From an uncultured Hungatella sp. (lineage in GTDB: Bacteria; Bacillota; Clostridia; Lachnospirales; Lachnospiraceae), in the NCBI GenBank assembly GCA_910588325.1, contig CAJUPP010000029.1, forward strand, positions 1-40,132: a stretch of 40,132 nucleotides of DNA, read 5' to 3'. This document shows positions 1 through 7,676 of the stretch, in pieces. Position 1 is the stretch's first letter; each line of letters opens with the position of its first letter. Position numbers and translations under genes: made by a program. The notes under the pieces are model-generated. The model was not told the DNA's origin, did no database searches, and saw nothing but the letters and a program-made list of their open reading frames with translations.

Positions 1-287
1 ACCTGTGAAATCTCAATAGAGATTTTATCCATGTAGCAAATTTTAATCAAACACGAGTATCCCCGACTGAAATCTCACATTCCCCCCTTGACAACATCTT
101 TAGAATGCTTTCTTCCCTGACTACGCTAAAAATAGCGAAGAACCCTGATTTCCATATGCAAACTCCTCTCAGCTTTATCCATGCTTTGCAGATTGCATTA
201 TAACATTTTTATGCCTTTTAAGCATTCGTTTTTTCGCATAGGATTATCATGCAGCTGCATATACAATCTTAATAATCAGCAGAAACG

Positions 288-496
288 TATGATGCCCTCA
301 AAAAGTACATGGATATGGATTTTGACGGACTTCAGCCGGATATTGTGCGGATGCTTGGCGGCGGACGTGTTACGGTCAATATACGCAGGCGCTTGACGGA
401 TATTTGGGTAAGATATTGCTGGTCGGCGTGAACTATGACAGGTATAATGCAGACAATCCACACAGCTGTGTGATAGAGAAAATGGAGAAAATTTAG
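288..496 (+). pseudogene. Remnant of AAA-ATPase/PD-(D/E)XK nuclease-like (DUF1703-type) gene
   Basis: Two short coding stretches in different frames match consecutive parts of one family. 288-388 reads YDALKKYMDMDFDGLQPDIV and then RMLGGGRVTVN. This resembles the lid region of the large Clostridia/Bacteroides family that joins an N-terminal AAA-ATPase-like domain to a C-terminal PD-(D/E)XK nuclease-like domain. 380-496, in another frame, reads ALDGYLGKILLVGVNYD and ends HSCVIEKMEKI-stop, which resembles the extreme C-terminus of that family. The ATPase core and most of the nuclease domain are missing and the frame shifts near 380-390, so an internal deletion is inferred. No start codon or ribosome site belongs to it. 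These genes are multicopy in gut Clostridia and are often found decayed. Confidence 0.6.
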
Positions 497-541
497 CGAT
501 GCAAGGTGAGCCGTTCACGATTGCAATTGCTGGATGGGGAG

Positions 542-2053
542 CTATCCTTTGATCCAGTAATCCAAATCGGGATAGAGATGCTCCCGTTCATTTGCGTCGG
601 AGTCGGACAAGTAATGTGTGCGAACCAGTTTTCCCATTTTATAATAAGACAATATTGATATCCAATCGTTTTCTGCCTCACTGTATTTGTATTCATAGAT
701 CAGCTCTTCGGTACAAGTGTACTCCCCATCTACGACACCATAGACGGATACAAACTGATAGCTGACGCCGAGTTGTCCCCGATCTATGACTCTTTGCCTG
801 TCAAATTCCAGAAAAGCAAGCTGTTCCGGAAAAGAGGGGTAATAGACAAACTGCCCAGACTTCCTATCCCATACAATAGCGCGGTAATTATCCCAGCTTC
901 CTCCGCTCCCGCCGGAAAAGCCTTCATGAATCAGCAGATCCGGTGTTCCGTCAAAGTTAATATCTACGTTATCTATATAGTAGCTTTCAAACGCACCTAA
1001 ATCTGCCATTTCCATTTCGGTAAATGGAATAAACAGATGCTGTAGTGGAACTTCCGTTCCATCCCACTCACCCTCTATAATTATGTGATACCCATTATTC
1101 TTTCTCCGAAAACCACTATTCAGTTCTCCAATTTCAAAGGTACAGCACTGGATTCCCGCAATCTGTTCCAGCTTGATAAAACGTAAGTCCCCTTCTTCCT
1201 GCGCTATGGCATCATCAATAATTTTTTTCCACTCTGCTTTAACCAGCGTATGAAATGGAAGCATGGCATCCGTCCTCCCAGTCTCATCTCCGGAGCTGAA
1301 AAAGACACTGATATAATAGCCGTCCTGATTCTGATATTTTTCCCAGCGTTCCCGAAGGGTAACGGCTATTTTCTGTGTATCAAAATCCCAGCCGTATATA
1401 GACAGGCGAACCCTGCAGTCAGGAAAAACAGACAGGTTTTTCACGATTTCTGCGTACTCTCCATCACTGCCAAGACTGATGGATACCTCATCTTCGGGAG
1501 ACTGTTTCATATTATTTTGGATATTCAGATTTTCTATTTCTGCGGATTCACCTGCTTGAAACAAAGCATTTACAGTATTACCGCTGCATCTTGAAAAATT
1601 TCCTTCTATCCAGTGTCCGTCACCATCAAAATTTCCGCAAAACGGCGTTTCCTCTGTTCCGATAGAAAACCAGTATGTTCCCAGCTTTATGTTACTCCGC
1701 AATCGGTAGGAAGCTTCTGCAGCGGATATATCAGATTCAATTTCCAAACGCTCCTGGATCATTTGACTTAATGCGATTAACTGGGAGCGGGTGTCAATTA
1801 AGTAAATACCGCCTTTTTTGACAAAACCGGTTTCTGTCGTGCTCTCTTCCAAGGCCAGGCGCTCTGAGAGTTGCGTCTGCAGATTGCGCAGTTCTGTTGT
1901 GTATTCCTCCTTTGCGGCATTGGCGTACGCAAGCTCTGCCTCCAGTTCTTTCGTTTGCGATTGGTATTTCCGGCACAGACAGATTAGTGAAACGAATAAG
2001 ACGGCAGAGACTATTGCAAGTAGGATTCCTGTTATGTTCCTTCTATTTTTCAT
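542..2053 (-). CDS. Membrane-anchored extracellular protein with coiled coil and XAC2610-like C-terminal region
   Basis: This is a 503-residue protein I cannot name. Residues about 9-27 form one hydrophobic helix after a basic N-terminus, so it is a signal anchor with the rest outside the cell. Residues about 32-70 are a charged heptad-like coiled coil. Around residue 140 the segment FCGNFDGDGHWIEGNFS resembles a GLUG-type beta repeat. Near residue 375 the segment DNVDINFDGTPDLLI looks like an FG-GAP or calcium-loop motif, followed by a glycine-rich turn and GQFVYYPSFPEQ. That pattern recalls the XAC2610-related family, whose founding member was linked to lysozyme inhibition. A surface-exposed, possibly Ca-binding role is inference. 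The ATG has an AAAGGATG ribosome site inside a tandem repeat, and a promoter lies about 160 bases upstream. Confidence 0.7.
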   Translation of the reverse strand: MKNRRNITGILLAIVSAVLFVSLICLCRKYQSQTKELEAELAYANAAKEEYTTELRNLQTQLSERLALEESTTETGFVKKGGIYLIDTRSQLIALSQMIQERLEIESDISAAEASYRLRSNIKLGTYWFSIGTEETPFCGNFDGDGHWIEGNFSRCSGNTVNALFQAGESAEIENLNIQNNMKQSPEDEVSISLGSDGEYAEIVKNLSVFPDCRVRLSIYGWDFDTQKIAVTLRERWEKYQNQDGYYISVFFSSGDETGRTDAMLPFHTLVKAEWKKIIDDAIAQEEGDLRFIKLEQIAGIQCCTFEIGELNSGFRRKNNGYHIIIEGEWDGTEVPLQHLFIPFTEMEMADLGAFESYYIDNVDINFDGTPDLLIHEGFSGGSGGSWDNYRAIVWDRKSGQFVYYPSFPEQLAFLEFDRQRVIDRGQLGVSYQFVSVYGVVDGEYTCTEELIYEYKYSEAENDWISILSYYKMGKLVRTHYLSDSDANEREHLYPDLDYWIKG

Positions 2054-2073
2054 GGAAACATCCTTTCATTCAT
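2050..2073 (-). CDS. Putative 7-codon leader ORF overlapping the start of the surface-protein gene
   Basis: On the minus strand an ATG at 2073 opens a seven-codon frame, MNERMFP. Its TGA stop overlaps the ATG of the 503-residue gene as ATGA. It has its own AAAGGATG ribosome site because the whole initiation region is tandemly duplicated. If translated, ribosomes ending here could re-initiate on the main gene. It is too short to test by composition, so translation is inference. Confidence 0.35.
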   Translation of the reverse strand: MNERMFP

Positions 2074-2090
2074 GGAAGCATCCTTTCCAT
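2051..2090. repeat. Two adjacent 20-bp direct repeats spanning the translation start
   Basis: Units 2051-2070 and 2071-2090 match at 17 of 20 positions. Each contains, on the minus strand, an AAAGGATG ribosome site followed by TTCCATG. The duplication therefore copies the ribosome site and start codon of the gene ending at 542. Confidence 0.8.
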
Positions 2091-2212
2091 GGCAACACTG
2101 CAAAATACAAAAAACAGCTCCCTCCGCGATTGGTCGTCTGTTCTCTAATTCTAAAATCGGCAAATGGTTCAGGCAGGGTGGCAAATGCATCATATGAGTT
2201 AGTAACAGTAAT

Positions 2213-2241
2213 ATTATAGCACCAAGTCAACCGGAACTCAA
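2213..2241 (-). promoter_or_regulatory. Sigma-A promoter for the surface-protein gene
   Basis: On the minus strand TTGAGT is followed by a 17-base spacer and TATAAT, and TGC before the -10 makes it an extended -10 site. It gives a leader of about 150 bases. About 190 bases upstream of it (2245-2435) hold no gene that I can recognise. Confidence 0.65.
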
Positions 2242-2435
2242 TGACGCATCTTGCCGTTTTTATTCTGGCACTGTAACTGCGGTTACTGTTCAGGCATCAA
2301 CGTAGGGTTTGCGAACAAATACAATGATTTATTGGGCATTTTCCAGTACAATTTGTTGGTCAAATTCCTTAAGTTACTTGACATCCGTTCACACCGCCAA
2401 AAGGTGTCGTCATGGCAAAGCCGAGCCGAATCACT

Positions 2436-2480
2436 TTAAAAAGCGGCCTCACCAGCCAAAGCCGTGGGACCGCTTTCTTA
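2436..2480 (-). terminator. Rho-independent terminator after fucO
   Basis: On the minus strand AAAGCGG and CCGCTTTTT form the outer stem, with an imperfect inner stem around a GGCTTTGGC turn and a short T run. It lies about 55 bases past the fucO stop. Confidence 0.6.
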
Positions 2481-2533
2481 ATTTTATTTCCCTATCTCAA
2501 ATTCTAAGTCCAATCCTGAAACCTTCAAACTTC

Positions 2534-3682
2534 CTACATCAAAGACTTATACAAATCAATAATCTCCTCCACAGAGGTATCTCTCGGATTGCCCGGACGG
2601 CATGCATCCGCAAATGCAGACTCAGCCAGGAACTGAATATCCTCTTCCTTCACAATCTCCTTCAAATTCGCCGGGATTCCCACATCCTGAGACAGCTTCT
2701 TCACCGCGTCCACGGCTGCCTTCCTGTACTCCTCCTGGCTCATGGCGTCTACGCCTTCCACGCCCATAGCCTTGGCGATATATTTGTATTTATCCCCGGT
2801 ACATGGAGCATTGTATTCCATAACCGTGGGAAGCAGAATCGCATTAGCCACACCATGAGGCGTATCATATACGGCGCCCAGAGAATGAGCCATGGAATGT
2901 ACAATTCCCAGCCCTACGTTGGAAAAGCCCATACCTGCCACATACTGTCCCAGAGCCATGCCCTCTCTTCCTTCTGGTGTATTCTCAACAGCACCTCTCA
3001 AAGAATCGGAAATAATCTCAATGGCTTTTAAATGGAACATATCGGTCATCTCCCATGCGCCCTTGGTGATGTACCCTTCAATTGCATGAGTCAAAGCGTC
3101 CATACCGGTTGCCGCAGTCAGGCCCTTTGGCATACTGGACATCATATCCGGGTCGATGACAGCGATTACTGGGATATCATGGGTATCCACACACACAAAT
3201 TTTCTCTTCTTCTCAACATCCGTGATAACATAGTTGATGGTAACCTCTGCAGCCGTACCTGCCGTAGTAGGAACTGCGATAATCGGTACGCAGGGCTTCT
3301 TGGTAGGAGCCACTCCCTCCAAGCTTCTCACATCCTCAAATTCCGGATTGTTGATGATGATGCCCACAGCCTTGGCAGTATCCATAGAAGAACCGCCGCC
3401 GATAGCGATGATATAATCCGCCCCTGATGCCTTGTATGCTGCCACACCGCTCTGTACATTCTCGATGGTTGGATTGGGTTTGATATCAGAATAAATTTCA
3501 TATGCCAGTCCTTCGCCGTCCAGTACATCTGTCACTTTCTTCGTAACTCCAAACTTAATCAGGTCTGGGTCTGAGCATACGAACGCTTTCGCAAATCCTC
3601 TTGTCTTTACCTCTGCCGGAATCTCCTTAATAGCGCCTGCGCCATGATAGGAGGTTTCATTTAATACAATTCTGTTTGCCAT
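2534..3682 (-). CDS. fucO: Lactaldehyde reductase / iron-containing alcohol dehydrogenase
   Basis: This is a 382-residue group III (iron-type) alcohol dehydrogenase very close to E. coli FucO over its whole length, which interconverts L-lactaldehyde and 1,2-propanediol with NAD(H). The nucleotide-binding GGGSSMD sits at residues 96-101, and TTAGTAAEVTINYVIT is near 140-154. The metal ligands expected from FucO are present: D195, H199, H262 and H276. Lactaldehyde arises from fucose or rhamnose breakdown, but no other fucose or rhamnose genes occur here. The start is clear: AAGGAG lies seven to nine bases before the ATG. A TATAAT-like -10 is visible near 3773-3778 without a good -35. A terminator follows. 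Subfamily assignment is firm, but the physiological substrate is not shown. Confidence 0.9.
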   Translation of the reverse strand: MANRIVLNETSYHGAGAIKEIPAEVKTRGFAKAFVCSDPDLIKFGVTKKVTDVLDGEGLAYEIYSDIKPNPTIENVQSGVAAYKASGADYIIAIGGGSSMDTAKAVGIIINNPEFEDVRSLEGVAPTKKPCVPIIAVPTTAGTAAEVTINYVITDVEKKRKFVCVDTHDIPVIAVIDPDMMSSMPKGLTAATGMDALTHAIEGYITKGAWEMTDMFHLKAIEIISDSLRGAVENTPEGREGMALGQYVAGMGFSNVGLGIVHSMAHSLGAVYDTPHGVANAILLPTVMEYNAPCTGDKYKYIAKAMGVEGVDAMSQEEYRKAAVDAVKKLSQDVGIPANLKEIVKEEDIQFLAESAFADACRPGNPRDTSVEEIIDLYKSLM

Positions 3683-3860
3683 GTCAATCCTCTCCTTTTC
3701 TGAAACATTTTCCGAAAATAGTCAAGCCATTTCTGCTATTATTTTAACAAATTCGGCCGAAAAAGAAAAGCAATTATACCGACTTCTTTTCCCACTTTTT
3801 CTATTTTTGTTAAAATATAACAGATATTTTTGTACACTTTTATGCGTAACAGTTCCGCCT

Positions 3861-4679
3861 TCAATCCTCCTTCCGAACCACAGTATATATCCCCATGTCC
3901 TGAAAACCTATGGAATGGTAGATTCTTCCTGCGCTGGGATTATCAAAAAACAGACACAAAAATTCCATCTCTTCCAGACAATCCTGGCAAAGCCTCAGCA
4001 TGGCCGCTCTGGCGTATCCCTTCCCCCTCATTCCCGGTCTGGTAGCCACACCCACCACCATGGCAGACCTTTTATTCTCCGCCGAAGTCTGCACAACCGA
4101 TGCCAGCACCTCTCCTTCGAAAATACCATAAGTACGCCCTATGGCAGAAATATTCTGACGGATATCATCATAAGCTTTCTCCTTACTTTTTCTCTGGTAA
4201 GTATAAGCAAACTCATCAATGGTCATATACAAATCATAGGCAGCCGGAATATCCTCCTCTGTCAATTTCCGCACCCGTTTCATCAGACTGCCGTATTGTT
4301 CCCTCTGCTCATCCCCGATATGGTTCAGCTTCGCCAGATACATAGGCCTGGCAGCTCTGTCCTTCAGATAAGGCACAAGCCTCCTGATAATTTCATCCTT
4401 CCCACTGATATTCTCCGGATTCACCTCATTCAAATACTCTGCCACTATCTTCCCGTTATAATCCTCATTCCTGCTGTAAACCATCACATTGTCCCGATAA
4501 ATCAATATAAAGTATGGAAATTCCATATCCGGCTTCCAGTCATCATCTGTATAGCAGGACACATTCTCATGTTCCATCCCATACGCTTCCAGGTCTCCTA
4601 AAAGAAACAAGTTAAACTCCGGCTCTAACCTCAAATAAGAAAACGCTGCCTTCAAATACTCATTACTTAGTTTCTGCAT
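3861..4679 (-). CDS. GNAT family N-acetyltransferase
   Basis: This is a 272-residue protein with the GNAT acetyl-CoA loop near residues 215-230, RPGMRGKGYARAAM, followed by a helix and a C-terminal FDNPSAGRIYHSIGF segment. That segment is the typical end of FR47-like/GNAT folds (N-x-A-x-R-I-Y-x-x-x-G-F). The N-terminal half (NLFLLGDLEAYG and following) looks like a second, degenerate GNAT-like domain, as in the two-domain group. The acceptor substrate cannot be read from sequence. The start is supported by AGGAGG eight bases before the ATG. It stands alone between fucO and the divergent gene at 4999. I see no clear terminator in the 178 bases before fucO. Confidence 0.85.
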   Translation of the reverse strand: MQKLSNEYLKAAFSYLRLEPEFNLFLLGDLEAYGMEHENVSCYTDDDWKPDMEFPYFILIYRDNVMVYSRNEDYNGKIVAEYLNEVNPENISGKDEIIRRLVPYLKDRAARPMYLAKLNHIGDEQREQYGSLMKRVRKLTEEDIPAAYDLYMTIDEFAYTYQRKSKEKAYDDIRQNISAIGRTYGIFEGEVLASVVQTSAENKRSAMVVGVATRPGMRGKGYARAAMLRLCQDCLEEMEFLCLFFDNPSAGRIYHSIGFQDMGIYTVVRKED

Positions 4680-4931
4680 TGTAATTTCCTCCTACTAATA
4701 AAATGCACTCTCGGACTCTCTCCTGCCTTTGCGGCTGATTTGATTATTCGTCAGATACACCTGAATTTACGCACATTTGACAAAAAGCTCCTGACAAAAT
4801 CAGGCTCAAAGAGACTTTATGAATACAAAATTTTATCAAATATTTTATATTATAATCTCTGTTTTGTCTATATAAATCTATCTTCATTCAAAAATTATTC
4901 CATAACTTTTTATCTTACCTGCCTTTCCTCC

Positions 4932-4960
4932 TTGTCAATCCCTTCCATAGGAAGTATAAT
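4932..4960 (+). promoter_or_regulatory. Sigma-A promoter for the FliB-like gene
   Basis: TTGTCA, a 17-base spacer and TATAAT lie 38 bases before the ATG at 4999. The rest of the 319-base divergent gap is very AT-rich around 4820-4900 and shows no gene. Confidence 0.7.
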
Positions 4961-4998
4961 TCTATATACTCAATGTTCAGAAAGGATAAGACACACCT

Positions 4999-6156
4999 AT
5001 GACCTATCAATTCCCAGCCTATTACCATGATTTCCATTGCATCAGCAAAGACTGTCCGGACACCTGCTGCGGCGGATGGAATATTTCCATCGACCCTGAA
5101 TCTCTGAAACGCTACCGTCAGATTCTTAAAAATCCTGACAGCCCATGTCATTCCGGGGCCTTTCTGCGCCGTTTCAAAAAATCCATTGACTTTCGCCATA
5201 GCTGTATTCATCTGTCCAATGGCTACTGCCCTCTTCTGACCAAAGACAACTTATGCGGCATGTATCTCCAGCTTGGCAGCGACTCCCTGTGCAAAACCTG
5301 CCGTACTTATCCCCGCCACCAAGAGGAATTCGGCAGCCTGCGTGAAATCAGCCTGTCTCTGTCCTGTCCGGAAGCTGCCCGAATCATTCTTTCCCAGAAA
5401 ACAAAACCGCAGATGCAGACCAGACACACTTCAAAAAAATGCCCTGCCGGCCAACAAGTGGACCCCAACCTTCTGGCATGGCTAATTGAAGTACGCAAAA
5501 CTCTTATTGATATCCTCTGGAATCCCCATTACCCTCTGGAAATCTCCGTATCCATAGCCCTGGCTTTCGGCCACCACCTGCAGAAGTACCATTCCAGAGG
5601 TCAGAATTACCAAAATAACCGTTTCTGTCTCGAAGCCGCCTTTGAAAACTTAACATCCCTGTCTCAAAGATATCGTACAGACGAAAAAACTTCCCATTCC
5701 TGGCTCTCTGCTCTTTTGATGCTTTACTCCTCTTTAGAACCTGTGGTCGAAATTTGGCCTCAGCTTATGAAACTGTGCCAAACCGCTGTTCCGGGATATT
5801 TTCATGCTGCGTCCCACGGCACCAATGACCGTATACTGGAACGACAGCTTGTAACCTATTTCATCCAGATATACTTTCTGGGAGCCGTCTATGATGATAG
5901 GTTATATGACAAAATCCAGTTCGCCGCTGTCAGCTGGCTATTCATTCGTCTGGCAGCAATGGCCCTGGCACAACAAAATAGCAGCTTGACCCCAAACGCC
6001 TCCCTCAACGCCTTTTGGGTTCAAGCTGCTTACCTGTATTCCCGGCAAATAGAAAATTATGACCGAAATTTAAACTGTCTGTTTGATGCCTTCCATACGG
6101 ACAAAACCTTTAACCTAATTTCTCTTCTGTCTTTTATAACCCAAGTCATCTGCTGA
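4999..6156 (+). CDS. fliB: FliB-like cysteine-rich protein (flagellin lysine-N-methylase family)
   Basis: This is a 385-residue protein with the N-terminal cysteine pattern of the FliB family: CISKDCPDTCCGGW near residues 14-27, then HSCIHLSNGYCPLL, CGMY and CKTCRTYPR up to about residue 110, then SLSCPEA. Salmonella FliB methylates surface lysines of flagellin. In Firmicutes this family is widespread, often in genomes where the target is unproven. The clustered cysteines suggest a metal or Fe-S site (inference). The C-terminal 250 residues are helical and poorly conserved. The start follows AAAGGAT at 11 bases. No flagellar or chemotaxis gene is in the window, so the substrate is open. Confidence 0.75.
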   Translation: MTYQFPAYYHDFHCISKDCPDTCCGGWNISIDPESLKRYRQILKNPDSPCHSGAFLRRFKKSIDFRHSCIHLSNGYCPLLTKDNLCGMYLQLGSDSLCKTCRTYPRHQEEFGSLREISLSLSCPEAARIILSQKTKPQMQTRHTSKKCPAGQQVDPNLLAWLIEVRKTLIDILWNPHYPLEISVSIALAFGHHLQKYHSRGQNYQNNRFCLEAAFENLTSLSQRYRTDEKTSHSWLSALLMLYSSLEPVVEIWPQLMKLCQTAVPGYFHAASHGTNDRILERQLVTYFIQIYFLGAVYDDRLYDKIQFAAVSWLFIRLAAMALAQQNSSLTPNASLNAFWVQAAYLYSRQIENYDRNLNCLFDAFHTDKTFNLISLLSFITQVIC

Positions 6157-6217
6157 CGCCGCATTGCTTCCAGACATAGTCTGCAGCCGTAACCTGTTTA
6201 TTGCTGCTATTACTGTT

Positions 6218-7645
6218 CTATAATTCCTCTCCATTTGAGGCAATCACTTTTTTATACCATTCAAAGGATGCCTTTCTGCTGCGCTTCAAGGTTCCCTTTC
6301 CGGAATCATCCTTGTCTACATAGATGAATCCATAGCGTTTTTTCATCTCTCCTGTACTTGCAGATACCAGGTCGATACACCCCCATGGAGTATATCCCAT
6401 CAGAGGCACCCCATCCTCATTCACCGCCTGTTTCATAGCCTTTATGTGGGCTCTCAGATAATCAATTCGATACTGGTCATCTACAAAACCATTCTCATCC
6501 GGCTTATCCACTGCGCCCAGACCATTTTCTACGATAAACAACGGCTTCTGATAACGGTCATACAGAGAATTGAGGGTAATCCGCAGCCCCATGGGATCAA
6601 TCTGCCAGCCCCACTCAGATGCTTTCAGATAAGGATTGCGCATAGACTCCATAGCATTTTGGCTGGCCTCACCATACTTCTCCGAATGAGCCGCTGTCAG
6701 GCGTGAGGAATAATAAGAAAACGAAATAAAGTCTACCGTATTCTCTGCCAGAACTTTCTCATCCTCCTGCGTAATATCAATGGCAAATCCCTTCCGCTCA
6801 ATCATCTTCCTGGCATAATTCGGATATTTCCCCCGTGACTGCACATCAATAAAGAAATAATTGGCCCTGTCCTTTTCCATGGCCGCAAACACATCTTCAG
6901 GATCACAGCTATATGGATAAAACCGGCCTGCTGCCAGCATACATCCCACCTGATTTTCCGGATCAATCTCATGAGCCATCTTAGTTGCCAGCGCGGACGC
7001 TACCAGCTCATGATGGGCCGCAATATATTTAGACTCTTCCTCATTTTCCCCCTCTTCAAACAGAATTCCCGCTGCCATAAACGGCAGATGAAGAACCATA
7101 TTGATTTCATTAAACGTAAGCCAATATTTTACTTTGCCCTTATACCGCCTGAAAATAGTTTCGCAATATTTCAGGTAACAGTCAATCATCTGACGGCTCT
7201 TCCAGGAACCGAACTTCTTGATACACGCTAACGGTGCGTCGAAATGGACTATCGTAACAAGCGGTTCCATGCCGTATTTATGGCACTCATCAAATAATGC
7301 CTCATAGAAACGAAGCCCCTCCTCATTGGGTTCTTCATCAAAACCGTTTGGATAAATCCGGCTCCATGCAATAGACAGACGATAACACTTAAATCCCATC
7401 TCCGCAAATAATGCAATATCCTCTTTAAAATGATGATACATATCAATAGCCTCCTGCCCCGGATATGTATAACCATCCTCCCATTTAAGCATCTTCCGGA
7501 CGCCCCGCATCACAGCAATTCTCTCCGGGCCGGCCGGGATCAGGTCCACATTAGCTAATCCTCTTCCCCCTTCCTGGCAGGCGCCTTCACACTGATTGGC
7601 CGCAGTCGCTCCTCCCCATAAAAAACCTTCTGGTAAACATCCCAT
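6218..7645 (-). CDS. GH1 6-phospho-beta-glucosidase
   Basis: This is a 475-residue glycoside hydrolase family 1 enzyme. It has the N-terminal signature FLWGGATAANQCEGA, the acid/base glutamate in TFNEIN (E180) and the nucleophile in IVENG (E373). The KKRYGFIYVD segment near the C-terminus matches the 6-phospho-binding loop of BglA/AscB-type enzymes, so the substrate is probably a PTS-imported phospho-beta-glucoside such as cellobiose-6P. No PTS genes are nearby, so the uptake route must be elsewhere. AAAGGAG lies eight to ten bases before the ATG. It begins 31 bases after the helicase stop on the same strand, and the two could share a transcript. Confidence 0.88.
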   Translation of the reverse strand: MGCLPEGFLWGGATAANQCEGACQEGGRGLANVDLIPAGPERIAVMRGVRKMLKWEDGYTYPGQEAIDMYHHFKEDIALFAEMGFKCYRLSIAWSRIYPNGFDEEPNEEGLRFYEALFDECHKYGMEPLVTIVHFDAPLACIKKFGSWKSRQMIDCYLKYCETIFRRYKGKVKYWLTFNEINMVLHLPFMAAGILFEEGENEEESKYIAAHHELVASALATKMAHEIDPENQVGCMLAAGRFYPYSCDPEDVFAAMEKDRANYFFIDVQSRGKYPNYARKMIERKGFAIDITQEDEKVLAENTVDFISFSYYSSRLTAAHSEKYGEASQNAMESMRNPYLKASEWGWQIDPMGLRITLNSLYDRYQKPLFIVENGLGAVDKPDENGFVDDQYRIDYLRAHIKAMKQAVNEDGVPLMGYTPWGCIDLVSASTGEMKKRYGFIYVDKDDSGKGTLKRSRKASFEWYKKVIASNGEEL

Positions 7646-7676
7646 ATCTTTCAGCTCCTTTCTTCTAAATAAATTG

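Noticed and set aside
7..25. AAATCTC-AATA-GAGATTT hairpin at the left edge
   Set aside because: It is a short AT-rich stem with no gene attached in view, so it is not distinguishable from chance.
2309..3031. 240-codon plus-strand frame over the fucO 3' end
   Set aside because: It is the shadow of fucO plus the terminator region and has no ribosome site.
3681..4601. 306-codon plus-strand frame
   Set aside because: It is antisense to the GNAT gene and is His/Pro/Ile-rich, as expected from a reversed coding strand.
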